Numbered from the stretch's first letter, positions 44,471 to 54,393 are shown. The stretch is DNA of 64,000 nucleotides from CAZGUG01 sp964625335 (GCA_964625335.1 CAZVBE010000002.1:1-64000), one strand, 5' to 3'. Notes: generated by a model not told the origin, from the sequence alone. Numbers and translations: made by a program.

Positions 44471-44548
44471 TAAGAATTATTTGTATTTGTCTGGCATGTG
44501 TATTAATATATAATATATGGTAATAAATATTAAAAAGGAGTGTTGAGC

Positions 44549-44806
44549 GTGTTAAAGGATACCGATAAAACTATGAAGTTTAACGTGGACAAGGAAGAAC
44601 TTGACCGGGTAAAGGAAGTACTTTCTTCAGTATACAACGCTCTTAAAGAAAAGGGGTATAATCCCATCAACCAGATTGTGGGTTATATAATTTCAGGAGA
44701 CCCTACATATATTACCAGCCATAATAATGCAAGAAGCCTTATCGGCAAGGTAGAAAGAGACGAAATACTAGAGGAGATTGTTAAGGAATATCTTAAAAAC
44801 CTGTAG
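44549..44806 (+). CDS. ireB: IreB family regulatory phosphoprotein
   Basis: An 85-aa protein of the DUF965/IreB family. In Enterococcus, IreB is phosphorylated on N-terminal threonines by the PASTA kinase IreK and affects cephalosporin resistance. Here two Thr (residues 5 and 8) lie in the equivalent N-terminus and the signature NPINQIVGYIISGDP is intact. AAGGAG 8 bases upstream favours GTG at 44549. The family usually sits between alaS and ruvX, as here, though two genes intervene. Confidence 0.93.
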   Translation: MLKDTDKTMKFNVDKEELDRVKEVLSSVYNALKEKGYNPINQIVGYIISGDPTYITSHNNARSLIGKVERDEILEEIVKEYLKNL

Positions 44807-44822
44807 GTAAAGTATAAGGCGG

Positions 44823-47009
44823 GTGCTATCCTTTGTGAAACTTGGTAAGGGCATAATATTATCCGGCATTCTAATTTTTTTTGCACTGTTTTCGACGGCA
44901 ACGGAGGCTAAAACATATGACGATGCTGCAAAGAAGGCAGTGCTGGTGGTGGTTGACAGGATATCCTTTGAAGATATAGAGGACTTGCCCGGATTCAGAC
45001 AAATGATAGACAGCGGCTCTATTGCCCTTATGAACAACAGACCTTCGGGTACCTACAGCGCCAGCAAGGGCTATGTCAACATAGGCAGCGGAGCAAGAGC
45101 CGAGGGTACGGCGTCGGCGCTTGGGGCGCTGGAGGCAGACGAAAGTGTCCGGGAGTTGTTTTACAGCCGTACCGGGCATACTGTAAGTGAAGGAATGGTA
45201 GTTAACCCGAATATAAACAGGCTGATTAACCAGAATAAAAGGGGTGAGTACGGCGCAACAGCGGGTAATATAGGACATTTTCTAAGGGGTGAGGGATACA
45301 GAACGGCGGTACTGGGAAATGCAGATTGCGGGAATAACCAGATACGATGGGCCATATCCATTGCAATGGATAGAAACGGGATAGCGGATGATGGAGTGGT
45401 TGGGGATGACATATTGCAGGAGGATGAAGGTTTTCCCACCGGAAGGAGAACTGATTTTCCCAGGATGTACACCTGTTTTGAGGAAATACAGCAAAGGGCG
45501 GATTTCATTGTTATAGAAACGGGAGATTTAACTAGAATAGAAGAAAGCAGGGATATGCTTAATGAGACGATGTATAAAAGTCACAGACAGGATTCCCTGC
45601 TGAAAATAGATGAATTTATCACACACCTGAAAGAAAGAGCGGATTTGGAAGACTGGCTTGTGCTGATTGCAACGCCCTATCCCTCTGAAGCCGGTATAGC
45701 TCAAGGGGCCAGGCTGACCCCTTTAATAGTTTACGGCGGGGAGTTTTTACCGGGACTGCTTACTTCCGGTACAACCAGAAGGAAAGGAATAGTCGGGAGT
45801 ATAGACATAGCCCCGACGGTGCTTGGTCATTTCGGTGTTCCGGCGCGGGAACTTACCGGACGTCACTTAAGACCGGTGCCGGTATCCGGCAACCTGGAAG
45901 AAGTAAAGAGAATTAATACCGTAACCGTTAACACCTCAAACTTCAGGTATCCGGTACTGTACAACTATGCATTATTTGTTATATTTGTAGTGCTGTTTGG
46001 GCTTTATACAATAATATACCCGGGGTTTTTGCAGGGACGGCTTGTTCCAATGGAGGAGTTTGCACTTATTCTTATAATGCTATTTCCTGCTATGCTGCTT
46101 ATACTTCCTCTTCTGGGTCTTAATACTCTTATGGGGAATGTTGCTGCAGCGGTGCTCGGGACCACGGGGATAAGTCTTATGTTATATCGGCACATAAAGG
46201 ATGTTAATGACTTGCTTTTTATCGCATCGGGGCTCACTATTCTTTTGATTGTACTTGATATTGTTACAGGGGGCAGAATGATTCAAAGCTCAATTCTTGG
46301 TTACGATCCGATAATCGGAGCCCGGTACTATGGTATAGGAAACGAGTATATGGGGATTGCCGCGGGCAGCGTAATAATTGCCGCCTGTTCTCTGCTGGAA
46401 CGGAGGAAAGCCGGATTGAGAATAATCGCGCTTTTGCTGGGAATTGTGGTCATTGTAATTGGCTACCCCGGCCTGGGTGCAAATATGGGGGGAGCCATAA
46501 CCTGCCTTTTGGCCTTTGGTTTTTTCATTTTCCGTGTTTTGGGAATACAGATTGGGATTAAGCAGATCGCAACGATTGGTCTTGTAATGGCAGCGGTTAT
46601 ATCGGTATTTTTAGTAATGGATGCGGTGTTTCTGGAAGAGCACTCCCACCTGGCGGCAGCAGCCCATGGAGCAGTCCAGGATGGACCTTTGCATATACTT
46701 GCCATAATACAGAGGAAGGTTTCAATGAACCTTAAGCTGTTGAGGTATACCGTTTGGACAAAAGTATTGATAACGGTAATAGCTGTTACAGGAATACTGT
46801 TTTACAGGCCGGTAGGGATTTTTACGGGAGTATTTGCCAAATATCCTTATTATGCTAAGGGGTGGTCGGCTTTGGTGGTGGCCGCTGCGGCAGGAATAGC
46901 GGTTAACGATTCCGGGGTGGTGACTTCGGCCACCGGAAGCATCTTTTTTATAACGAGTATGCTGTATATATTGATACAGGAAAGAAAAAAGATAAGGGGG
47001 CCGGCATAG
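44823..47009 (+). CDS. Exported membrane protein with phosphatase-like domain
   Basis: A 728-aa protein: signal peptide (ILSGILIFFALFSTATEA), an extracytoplasmic domain of about 350 residues, and a C-terminal membrane region of about ten helices. The first domain resembles the alkaline phosphatase/sulfatase/phosphoglyceromutase fold, with VVVDRISFEDI and the later GSIDIAPTVLGHFGVP near residue 330. The usual metal-binding Asp/His set is not clearly complete, so activity is uncertain. A start at GTG 44835 is also possible. Envelope polymer modification is a guess. Confidence 0.65.
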   Translation: MLSFVKLGKGIILSGILIFFALFSTATEAKTYDDAAKKAVLVVVDRISFEDIEDLPGFRQMIDSGSIALMNNRPSGTYSASKGYVNIGSGARAEGTASALGALEADESVRELFYSRTGHTVSEGMVVNPNINRLINQNKRGEYGATAGNIGHFLRGEGYRTAVLGNADCGNNQIRWAISIAMDRNGIADDGVVGDDILQEDEGFPTGRRTDFPRMYTCFEEIQQRADFIVIETGDLTRIEESRDMLNETMYKSHRQDSLLKIDEFITHLKERADLEDWLVLIATPYPSEAGIAQGARLTPLIVYGGEFLPGLLTSGTTRRKGIVGSIDIAPTVLGHFGVPARELTGRHLRPVPVSGNLEEVKRINTVTVNTSNFRYPVLYNYALFVIFVVLFGLYTIIYPGFLQGRLVPMEEFALILIMLFPAMLLILPLLGLNTLMGNVAAAVLGTTGISLMLYRHIKDVNDLLFIASGLTILLIVLDIVTGGRMIQSSILGYDPIIGARYYGIGNEYMGIAAGSVIIAACSLLERRKAGLRIIALLLGIVVIVIGYPGLGANMGGAITCLLAFGFFIFRVLGIQIGIKQIATIGLVMAAVISVFLVMDAVFLEEHSHLAAAAHGAVQDGPLHILAIIQRKVSMNLKLLRYTVWTKVLITVIAVTGILFYRPVGIFTGVFAKYPYYAKGWSALVVAAAAGIAVNDSGVVTSATGSIFFITSMLYILIQERKKIRGPA

Positions 47010-47024
47010 GTGCCGGAAAAATAA

Positions 47025-47975
47025 ATGGAGTATAAGTATTTGGGGCAAACAGGCATTAGGGTATCAAGGCTCTGTTTTGGGAGCCTTACCATCAGTCCAC
47101 TGCAGGTAAACCTTACCGTTGCCGAGGGTACAAAGCTGATAGCAGCGGCAATGGAGCGGGGCATAAATTTTTTGGACACGGCAGAGCTTTACGATAATTA
47201 CCGGCATATCAGGGAAGCCTTACGGGGGCAGCCCAGGGAAAGCCTAGTTATAGCCACTAAAACCTATGCCTATACAAAGGAAATGGCAGAGGACAGCCTT
47301 AGGAAGGCATTAAAGGATATAAATGTCGACCATATAGACATATTTCTCCTGCACGAGCAGGAAAGTCAGCTTACATTAAAGGGCCATAATGAAGCAATAG
47401 AATATTTGCTTAGGGCTAAGGAGAAGGGCTACATTTCCGCCTTTGGGGTGTCCACCCACCATGTTGAATGTGTAAAAGCTGCGGCCCGGTGGGATGATAT
47501 ACAGGTGGTTCACCCGATAGTAAACATTAAGGGACTGGGTATATCAGACGGCGGTATTGAAGATATGCTTGAGGCTATAAAACTGGCCGGTAACAATGGG
47601 AAGGGAATATACGCAATGAAGCCGTTGGGCGGCGGCAACATAGGCGGAAATTTCAGGGAATGCTTTGATTTCGTGTTAGGTATACCCCAAATAGATTCAA
47701 TAGCTGTGGGAATGCAGTGCCGTGAAGAATTGGAAGTTAACCTTGCAATATTCGAAAACCGGCCTGTAGACAGGGATACTGAGAAGATATTGGCCGGCCG
47801 GCAGAGGCGCCTCCTTATAGAACCATGGTGTGAGGGATGTGGAAACTGTGTTTTGGCCTGCAGGCAGGGGGCTTTGCATTTAAAGGACGGGAAGGCGGTT
47901 GTAAGGCAGGATATATGTACATTGTGCGGCTATTGTGCAGCGGGGTGCAAAAACTTTTATATTAAAGTAATGTGA
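47025..47975 (+). CDS. Aldo/keto reductase with C-terminal ferredoxin domain
   Basis: A 316-aa protein. The first 255 residues form an aldo/keto reductase barrel (FLDTAELYDNY with catalytic Asp/Tyr, AFGVSTHH). The C-terminus carries two 4Fe-4S motifs: CEGCGNCVLACRQGAL and CTLCGYCAAGC. The fusion suggests electron exchange between a nicotinamide cofactor and ferredoxin or a cluster. The substrate is unknown. It lies between the membrane phosphatase-like gene and ruvX. Confidence 0.88.
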   Translation: MEYKYLGQTGIRVSRLCFGSLTISPLQVNLTVAEGTKLIAAAMERGINFLDTAELYDNYRHIREALRGQPRESLVIATKTYAYTKEMAEDSLRKALKDINVDHIDIFLLHEQESQLTLKGHNEAIEYLLRAKEKGYISAFGVSTHHVECVKAAARWDDIQVVHPIVNIKGLGISDGGIEDMLEAIKLAGNNGKGIYAMKPLGGGNIGGNFRECFDFVLGIPQIDSIAVGMQCREELEVNLAIFENRPVDRDTEKILAGRQRRLLIEPWCEGCGNCVLACRQGALHLKDGKAVVRQDICTLCGYCAAGCKNFYIKVM

Positions 47976-47986
47976 GGTAAAACAGG

Positions 47987-48418
47987 GTGGTGTTTAAGTT
48001 GAGGGTTTTGGGACTTGATCTGGGAGACAAAACAATAGGGGTTGCGGTCAGCGATGCTTTCGGTTGGACGGCACAGGGACTTACAACCATAAAAAGAAAA
48101 GATATAGATTCGGATATAGCGAGGATCAGGGAACTTGTCAGGGAATGGGAGGTATCTGAAATAGTAGTGGGGCTGCCTAAAAATATGAATTCAACTATTG
48201 GACCCCAGGGCAGAAAATCTGTTGAATTTGCAAAGCTTTTGGAAGAGGCTACAGGGATGGAGATATTGTTGTGGGATGAAAGGCTTTCTACCGCAGCAGC
48301 CGAAAGGATGCTTATAGAGGGTGATGTCAGAAGGGAAAAAAGGAAAAAAGTAATTGACAAGGTTGCCGCTGCATTTATCCTGCAGGGATATCTGGACAGC
48401 AAAGACAACAAGCGTTGA
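47987..48418 (+). CDS. ruvX: Holliday junction resolvase-like RuvX (YqgF)
   Basis: RNase H-fold nuclease-like protein, needed for 16S rRNA 5' processing in E. coli. LGLDLGDKTIGVAVSD at the start, VVGLPKN, WDERLSTAAAERML and the final KVIDKVAAAFILQGYLD are all present. GTG start at 47987; a TTG 12 bp later is possible. Length is 143 aa or 139 aa. Confidence 0.94.
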   Translation: MVFKLRVLGLDLGDKTIGVAVSDAFGWTAQGLTTIKRKDIDSDIARIRELVREWEVSEIVVGLPKNMNSTIGPQGRKSVEFAKLLEEATGMEILLWDERLSTAAAERMLIEGDVRREKRKKVIDKVAAAFILQGYLDSKDNKR

Positions 48419-48470
48419 CAGCATAATTATAATATAATAAAATTTACCTGTAATACGGGAGGTGCTAATC

Positions 48471-48737
48471 TTGGATGAAGAAAGGGAAATAATAGTACTA
48501 TACGACGAAGAGGATAACGAGTGCCGGTTTGAAGTACTGGCGGTTTTAGATGTTGATAAAGGAAGATACGCAATTCTTATGCCGGCAGAGGTAAATGAAG
48601 AAGATGAAGAAGCTTACGTATTAAGGATAGAGCAGGACGAAAACGGTGAGGATATACTGATAGGGATAGACGATGACGAAGTGTTGAATACGGTGGTAGA
48701 GGCTTATGAGGAACTGGCCAAGCAGGAAAACAATTAG
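48471..48737 (+). CDS. DUF1292 acidic protein (YrzB-like)
   Basis: An 88-aa very acidic protein of the DUF1292 family, which follows ruvX in most Firmicutes. Function is not known. GGGAGGT 7 bases upstream supports the TTG at 48471; an upstream GTG lies inside that site. Confidence 0.9.
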   Translation: MDEEREIIVLYDEEDNECRFEVLAVLDVDKGRYAILMPAEVNEEDEEAYVLRIEQDENGEDILIGIDDDEVLNTVVEAYEELAKQENN

Positions 48738-48794
48738 AAAGATTTTGTGATCCGGGAAATAGGAAGAGTTTACCCAATAATGGGAGGATAGACA

Positions 48795-50183
48795 ATGAAG
48801 AGTTTAATACCACTGGATGAAGCGTTAAACTACAGCAGAAAACAGGTCAGGGAAGGCTACAAACAATATGTCAACCCGGGGCTTGCCAATATGCTGGCTC
48901 TCCTTGATTTTGACAAAAGGTTTATAAGGGCAGAAGGTGTACAGGTGTGGGACCAACAGGGAGAAGAATATCTTGATTTTCTCGGCGGTTATGGAGCCCT
49001 AAACCTGGGGCATAACCCTGAAGTTGTTATAGAAGCCGTGCAGAGGGTTGCGGACCTGCCTAATATACTGCAGGCTTCGTTAAATCCACTTGCCGCCGCT
49101 TTGGCAGAGAATCTTGCCCGCATAACACCCGGTGATTTAAAGTATTCTTTTTTTTGCAACAGCGGTACAGAGGCAGTGGAGGCGGCCTTGAAAATGTCAA
49201 GGCTGTGCAGTGGAAAGAGCAGGATTTTGTATTGCAGCAATTCCTTCCACGGAAAATCCTTCGGTTCACTTTCGGTTACAGGCAGAGACAAATATAAAAC
49301 GCCCTTCGGACCAACGCTGCCCGATTGCCAGGGAGTGGAGTACGACAATCTTTCTGCGCTGGAAGAAGGGTTGGCGAAGAAGGACGTTGCTGCGGTTATA
49401 GTAGAGCCAATACAGGGAGAAGGGGGTATTATAGTACCCAGAGCCGGATATTTAAGCGGTGTCAGGGAATTGTGCGACAGGTACCAGGCGTTGCTCATAA
49501 TTGACGAAATACAATCCGGACTGGGCAGAACCGGAAAGTATTTTGACTGCGAACACGAAAATGTGGTGCCTGATATTATGTGTCTGGCTAAATCGTTGGG
49601 TGGAGGGATAATGCCCATAGGGGCATGTATTGCTGCCGGAAAGGTGTATGATAAAGCATATGGCAGTATGGACAGGTGTCTGTTGCATACCTCTACCTTT
49701 GGGGGCAATTCAAGGGCAATGGCTGCGGGGATTGCAGCCCTCGGATACATAGTTGACAATCGACTGGATTTGAAGGCAAAGGAAATGGGCGATTATGCTC
49801 TGGAAAGGATGCGGGATATGAAGGATCGATACCCGCTTATTAAGGATATAAGGGGCAGAGGGCTGATGCTGGGGATAGAGTTTCACAGCGGGGAAGGTAG
49901 CCTGATTGACAGGCTGTCGGGCGGAACCGCTTCCCGGTTGGGCAGGGAATATATAGGGGCTTTGGTGGCCGGTGAACTGCTTAACAAACACAGGATAATT
50001 ACAGCCTATACCCTTAATAATCCCAATGTAATAAGGCTGGAGCCGCCTCTAATAGTTAGCAGGCAGCAGATAGATTATGTGATTGAAAGTCTTGCAAGTA
50101 TTATGCAGGCAAACAAAGGTGCCTTTCAAATGGCTTTATCCGGCGTTAAGAGTTCGGTAACCGGTAAACTAAAGAAAAAGTGA
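48795..50183 (+). CDS. Class III aminotransferase, putrescine aminotransferase type
   Basis: A 462-aa PLP enzyme close to PatA/YgjG, which transfers the amino group of putrescine to 2-oxoglutarate. The PLP lysine is in CLAKSLGGGIMP; NSGTEAVEAALK binds phosphate; DEIQSGLGRTGK holds the conserved Asp. The length matches YgjG with its N-terminal extension, but ornithine or other diamines are possible substrates. GGGAGG precedes the ATG. Confidence 0.85.
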   Translation: MKSLIPLDEALNYSRKQVREGYKQYVNPGLANMLALLDFDKRFIRAEGVQVWDQQGEEYLDFLGGYGALNLGHNPEVVIEAVQRVADLPNILQASLNPLAAALAENLARITPGDLKYSFFCNSGTEAVEAALKMSRLCSGKSRILYCSNSFHGKSFGSLSVTGRDKYKTPFGPTLPDCQGVEYDNLSALEEGLAKKDVAAVIVEPIQGEGGIIVPRAGYLSGVRELCDRYQALLIIDEIQSGLGRTGKYFDCEHENVVPDIMCLAKSLGGGIMPIGACIAAGKVYDKAYGSMDRCLLHTSTFGGNSRAMAAGIAALGYIVDNRLDLKAKEMGDYALERMRDMKDRYPLIKDIRGRGLMLGIEFHSGEGSLIDRLSGGTASRLGREYIGALVAGELLNKHRIITAYTLNNPNVIRLEPPLIVSRQQIDYVIESLASIMQANKGAFQMALSGVKSSVTGKLKKK

Positions 50184-50403
50184 CAGGAGAGAGGCTTTCC
50201 TGTCATCTCCGGGTACTTGCAACTGTTGGCAGGTTTTGACCATATAAAAAAGAAAGGTATCCTTTGACGAGAACAGGCGAAAATTAAGTGCTTCGGATAC
50301 ACAGTAAAATGTTCATAAGAGGATTAAAAACAGGAATAAATACAGATAAATAAGGTATAGTGCTCCCAACTGTTGAAATAATTGAAAAGTGCAGGTGGTA
50401 AAA

Positions 50404-50841
50404 GTGGCTGGTTCCAACGCTATTATGGATTTGTTTAAAGACAAGGGATATAAGTATACTCTGCAAAGGAAAATAGTGGTTGATATGCTGTTAAAGCACC
50501 GGGGCAGGCATATGAGCACTGAGGATATTTATAATCTGGCTAAAAGGAAATGCCCGGAAATCGGCCTTGCTACAGTTTATAGAACCCTGCAGCTTTTGGA
50601 AGAATTGGGAGCCGTTAATAAGCTTAATTTTGACGATGGCTGCAGCAGGTACGAATTGATGGAGGATAATAAGGACCACCAGCATCACCATCTAATATGT
50701 ATATCCTGCGGTCGGGTACAGGAAGTAGAAGAGGATTTACTTGAAAATCTGGAAAAGAAAATTGAGGAGAAAAATCTCTTTAAAGTTATAGATCATAGGG
50801 TGAAGTTTTTCGGTTTGTGCAGTAGTTGCGCAGATAAATAG
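50404..50841 (+). CDS. Fur family metal- or peroxide-responsive regulator
   Basis: A 145-aa winged-helix repressor. HTH: STEDIYNLAKRKCPEIGLATVYRTL in parts. The metal site HHHLICISCGRVQEVEED and a C-terminal CSSC pair suit a structural zinc with two CxxC units. It could be Fur, Zur or PerR; the residues seen do not decide. AGGTGG before the GTG at 50404 is the best site. It is monocistronic, with a terminator directly after the stop. Confidence 0.9.
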   Translation: MAGSNAIMDLFKDKGYKYTLQRKIVVDMLLKHRGRHMSTEDIYNLAKRKCPEIGLATVYRTLQLLEELGAVNKLNFDDGCSRYELMEDNKDHQHHHLICISCGRVQEVEEDLLENLEKKIEEKNLFKVIDHRVKFFGLCSSCADK

Positions 50842-50863
50842 ACACCTGTTCGGGTGTTTTTTA
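50842..50863 (+). terminator. Terminator after the Fur family gene
   Basis: ACACC/GGTGT stem with loop TGTTCG, then TTTTTTA. Confidence 0.8.
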
Positions 50864-50977
50864 TTGGTTTATAAATATCGGTTAAGGGACGGAAGCCGTA
50901 ACGGGTATTAACCGAAAATTGTGTTGGGATAAAAAGAACTATAACAACAAAGGGGTAATAAAAAGGAGAGTGAAGAT

Positions 50978-52651
50978 ATGACAAAAGAGAGGAATAACGA
51001 AAAGGTCAGGATTATTCCCCTTGGAGGGCTGCATGAAATAGGCAAGAATATGACGGTAATTGAACAGGGCAACGACATAATTGTGGTGGATTGCGGATTA
51101 ACCTTCCCGGAGGAAGAGATGTTGGGGATAGATATTGTTATACCCGACACTTCATACCTTGTGAAAAATAAAGATAAAATAAGGGGTATTGTACTGACCC
51201 ACGGTCATGAGGACCATATAGGGGCTCTGCCCTATGTGCTGCAGCAGTTTAATGTTCCGATTTACGGTACAAGGCTTACGCTGGGGCTTGTGAAAAACAA
51301 GCTGGTCGAATTCAATATTGCCGAAAACAGCAAGATGATAGTAGTGAAACCTGGGGATACAATAGAGCTGGGACATATAAGCGTGGAATTCATACGGACC
51401 AGCCACAGTATAGCGGATTCCGTGGCATTGGCAATAACCACCGGTGCCGGGGTTATTGTGCATACAAGCGATTTCAAGGTGGATTTTACGCCTATAGACG
51501 GGGAAATGATGAACCTTCATAAGTTTGCGGAATTGGGCGAAAAAGGTGTCCTGCTTTTATTGGCGGACAGTACTAATGTAGAAAGGCCGGGGTATACCAT
51601 GTCCGAAAGCACGGTGGGACAGACCTTTGACGATATCCTCGCCGGCACCAAAGACAGGATAATTGTGGCGACCTTTGCGTCAAATGTACACAGGATACAG
51701 CAAATAATTAACTCTACCCACAAGGTTGGCAGAAAGCTGGCGGTATGCGGCAGAAGCATGGTTAACGTTGTGGGGGTTGCCCTCGAGCTTGGCTACCTGA
51801 ACATACCGGATGGTCTTATGATAGATATAGATGAAATAGGACGGTATCGGAATCATGAACTGACCATTCTTACCACCGGCAGCCAGGGCGAGCCGATGTC
51901 AGCGCTGACCCGGATGGCCAATGCAGATCACAGAAATGTAGAAATACTGCCCGGGGACATGGTAATAATTTCTGCCAGCGCAATCCCGGGGAATGAAAAG
52001 CTGATAGGCAGGGTTATAAACAGGCTGTTTGCCAAAGGAGCAAACGTGATATATGAAGATTTGGCTGACATACACGTGTCGGGTCATGCATGCCAGGAAG
52101 AACTTAAGCTTATACATTCCCTTGTCAGGCCGAAGTTTTTTATACCGGTACATGGTGAGTACAGGCACCTGGAACGTCATGCACGGCTTGCAAAGTCGTT
52201 GGGTATGGCCAGCGACCATATTTTACTGGCCGAGATAGGCAATGTGATAGAACTGACGAAAAATTCGGCCAAGATAACCGGAAATGTTACGGCTGGAAAG
52301 GTGCTTGTGGATGGTCTGGGAGTTGGAGATGTGGGGAATGTCGTGCTTAGGGACAGGAAACACCTGGCACAGGACGGGCTTATGGTGGTGGTGGTTACCA
52401 TATCCAAAGAAAAGGGAGGAATAGTTGGCGGCCCGGACATAATATCAAGGGGATTTGTGTATGTCAGAGAATCCGAGGATTTGATGGAAGAGGCCCGGGT
52501 AGTTGTAAAGGATGCCCTGGCCCGTTGTGAACAAAAGCAAATTACTGAATGGGCCACCCTTAAATCGGGTATCAGGGACAGCCTCAGGACCTTTTTGTAT
52601 GAAAAGACAAAGCGCAAGCCTATGATATTGCCTATAATAATGGAGATATAG
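50978..52651 (+). CDS. rnj: Ribonuclease J
   Basis: Metallo-beta-lactamase/beta-CASP ribonuclease with endo- and 5'-3' exonuclease activity. Motifs: LTHGHEDHIGA (zinc), HSIADSV, HTSDFKVD, STNVERPG, and in the beta-CASP part SGHACQEELK and PVHGEYRHL. Length 557 aa fits RNase J1/J2. AAAAGGAGAG precedes the ATG. Confidence 0.96.
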   Translation: MTKERNNEKVRIIPLGGLHEIGKNMTVIEQGNDIIVVDCGLTFPEEEMLGIDIVIPDTSYLVKNKDKIRGIVLTHGHEDHIGALPYVLQQFNVPIYGTRLTLGLVKNKLVEFNIAENSKMIVVKPGDTIELGHISVEFIRTSHSIADSVALAITTGAGVIVHTSDFKVDFTPIDGEMMNLHKFAELGEKGVLLLLADSTNVERPGYTMSESTVGQTFDDILAGTKDRIIVATFASNVHRIQQIINSTHKVGRKLAVCGRSMVNVVGVALELGYLNIPDGLMIDIDEIGRYRNHELTILTTGSQGEPMSALTRMANADHRNVEILPGDMVIISASAIPGNEKLIGRVINRLFAKGANVIYEDLADIHVSGHACQEELKLIHSLVRPKFFIPVHGEYRHLERHARLAKSLGMASDHILLAEIGNVIELTKNSAKITGNVTAGKVLVDGLGVGDVGNVVLRDRKHLAQDGLMVVVVTISKEKGGIVGGPDIISRGFVYVRESEDLMEEARVVVKDALARCEQKQITEWATLKSGIRDSLRTFLYEKTKRKPMILPIIMEI

Positions 52652-52697
52652 AAGATAAAAACCGAATTAGCTGAATATACATTCTGGGAGGGCAATT

Positions 52698-52982
52698 ATG
52701 TGGCTGTATATGTTGTTTCTTGTTTTCGGAATAGTATTGGGGATAACAGGTAAAATGCCCGGCAAAATAGCGGCAAAAAGTGCCGGCTTTCAGTTCTGGT
52801 CGCTCCTTTTGATTTTGTTTGCAATGGGTGTGGGGATAGGCTCAAACAATGAAATAATAGAAAGCTTTCTGTCAATAGGTCTGCACTCGGCAGCGTTTGC
52901 GGCGGCCGCCATAATAGGAAGCCTGGCCATGGTCAGGATATTCAGGCCGGTTATACAGCGCAAGAGGGAGGAGACCCGATGA
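52698..52982 (+). CDS. LysO-family exporter, N-terminal part
   Basis: A 94-aa membrane protein with about three helices. It corresponds to the N-terminal part of the lysine exporter LysO (YbjE, DUF340), which is one protein in E. coli. Its stop overlaps the start of the next gene by 4 bp (ATGA). The two are expected to form one transporter. Confidence 0.82.
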   Translation: MWLYMLFLVFGIVLGITGKMPGKIAAKSAGFQFWSLLLILFAMGVGIGSNNEIIESFLSIGLHSAAFAAAAIIGSLAMVRIFRPVIQRKREETR

Positions 52983-53581
52983 GTTGGATAATCATGTCGG
53001 CGGTCGTACTGGGAATTGCAGCGGGGATTTTTGTTTTACCCGTATCCCTTTCTCAACACTCCGGAATGTTTATTAATGCCGGCGTGTGCTTTTTGTTATT
53101 TTGGGTTGGAGTGGATATTGGGGGAAACAAGGATAGTTTGATAAAACTTAAAGAGTACGGCTGGCGGATTTTCCTTATCCCGACAGGAATAGCTGTGGGA
53201 AGCATTGCGGGCACAATTGCGGTGGGAAGCCTCCTTGGGTATACTATCGGCGAGGCCGGAGCCGTAGGAGCCGGACTGGGTTGGTATAGTCTGTCAGGTG
53301 TACTGTTAACAGAGCTTCACAGCATACGCCTTGGGACTGTAGCTTTTGTTACCAACGTCATAAGGGAACTTATTGCCTTTGTGATAATCCCTGTGGTGGC
53401 AGCCAGAATCGGGCATATAGAGGCTATAACGCCCGGAGGCTCAACTTGTATGGACACAACATTGCCGGTTATATCAAGGTCTACGGGACCCGAAACGGCA
53501 ATACTGGCCTTTCTAAGCGGCGTATTGCTGACGGCGGTTGTACCTGTTCTTGTATCCTTGCTTATAAAACTACCATTCTAA
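52979..53581 (+). CDS. lysO: LysO-family exporter, C-terminal part
   Basis: A 200-aa membrane protein with about six helices. The conserved GAGLGWYSLSGVLL and the GGSTCMDTTLPVI stretch match LysO. Lysine export is inferred from the family. Separate N- and C-terminal genes are common in Clostridia, so this is not a frameshift: both have their own ribosome sites and start codons. Confidence 0.88.
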   Translation: MSWIIMSAVVLGIAAGIFVLPVSLSQHSGMFINAGVCFLLFWVGVDIGGNKDSLIKLKEYGWRIFLIPTGIAVGSIAGTIAVGSLLGYTIGEAGAVGAGLGWYSLSGVLLTELHSIRLGTVAFVTNVIRELIAFVIIPVVAARIGHIEAITPGGSTCMDTTLPVISRSTGPETAILAFLSGVLLTAVVPVLVSLLIKLPF

Positions 53582-53594
53582 AGGGGGGAGAGAT

Positions 53595-53927
53595 ATGAAT
53601 CCATACGATATTGCGCACAGTTTAGCCAAAGCGCTCAAGGAAAGCGCCGAGTATGAAGAATACAGTAAGGCAAAAGAAGCGGTGGACAAGGACGAATCCA
53701 AAAAAACCATAGTAGATGAATTCAGGAAAAAGCAGCTGGAAATGCAGACCATAAAATCCTTTGGGCAGGATGTAAGCGATGAGCAGATGGAAGAACTCCA
53801 TAGGTTGTTTAACCTTGTATCCATGGATGAAGAAGCCAAGGCCCTTATGCAATCTGAACAGAGGCTGGGACAGCTGCTAAGCGATATATACAAAATAATC
53901 GGAGATGCACTGAAAACCGAGGAGTAG
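53595..53927 (+). CDS. YlbF/YmcA family protein
   Basis: A 110-aa all-helical protein. In Bacillus, YlbF and YmcA belong to the Y-complex, which acts with RNase Y in mRNA maturation. The internal FRKKQLEMQTIKSFGQDV region is family-like. AAGGGGGGAGAG precedes the ATG. It is near RNase J but in a separate small cluster. Confidence 0.85.
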   Translation: MNPYDIAHSLAKALKESAEYEEYSKAKEAVDKDESKKTIVDEFRKKQLEMQTIKSFGQDVSDEQMEELHRLFNLVSMDEEAKALMQSEQRLGQLLSDIYKIIGDALKTEE

Positions 53928-53961
53928 TGCTGATGGGATGAGCGCAAAGGAGTAATTTTGC

Positions 53962-54393
53962 ATGCCATTTGATACCATTTCAAAAGAATATTTTATAAAG
54001 CGGTTAGTTGATTTATGCTTGCGCAGCGGACTATCGGGATTCCCCACAGATGAGGCGGATAATCATATTTTGTTTAAAAGTGTGATTTTAATCCTTGATA
54101 AATCGGATGTTTTTACCGAGAAAGAAATCAACTATAAACTCGAATACTGGATCAGGCAAATTAGTCATATGAAAAATACAGACCATATTACTTTACGGCG
54201 CAGTTTGATAGATGCCGGATACTTAACCCGGAATATGGATGGTTCATGTTATCAAGTATCTCCGCTGGCACCTGGGTCCAAATACTTCGATGATACTATT
54301 GAGAAGATTGATATCATTCAGGTTATTAAAACTGCTCAAGAAGAAATTGATAGAAGAAAAAGGGCGTATATGGAAAACACGAGTATTAGATAA
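53962..54393 (+). CDS. DUF2087 domain protein
   Basis: A 143-aa protein whose central part (FTEKEINYKL and DHITLRRSLIDAGYLTRNMDGSCYQV in pieces) matches the DUF2087 winged-helix domain, often found attached to GNAT or ArsR proteins. Here it stands alone. It may bind nucleic acid; function unknown. AAAGGAG precedes the ATG. Confidence 0.75.
   Translation: MPFDTISKEYFIKRLVDLCLRSGLSGFPTDEADNHILFKSVILILDKSDVFTEKEINYKLEYWIRQISHMKNTDHITLRRSLIDAGYLTRNMDGSCYQVSPLAPGSKYFDDTIEKIDIIQVIKTAQEEIDRRKRAYMENTSIR

Noticed and set aside
52698..53581. Frameshifted single lysO gene
   Set aside because: Each part has its own start and the 4 bp ATGA overlap is typical coupling; split LysO is common in Clostridia.
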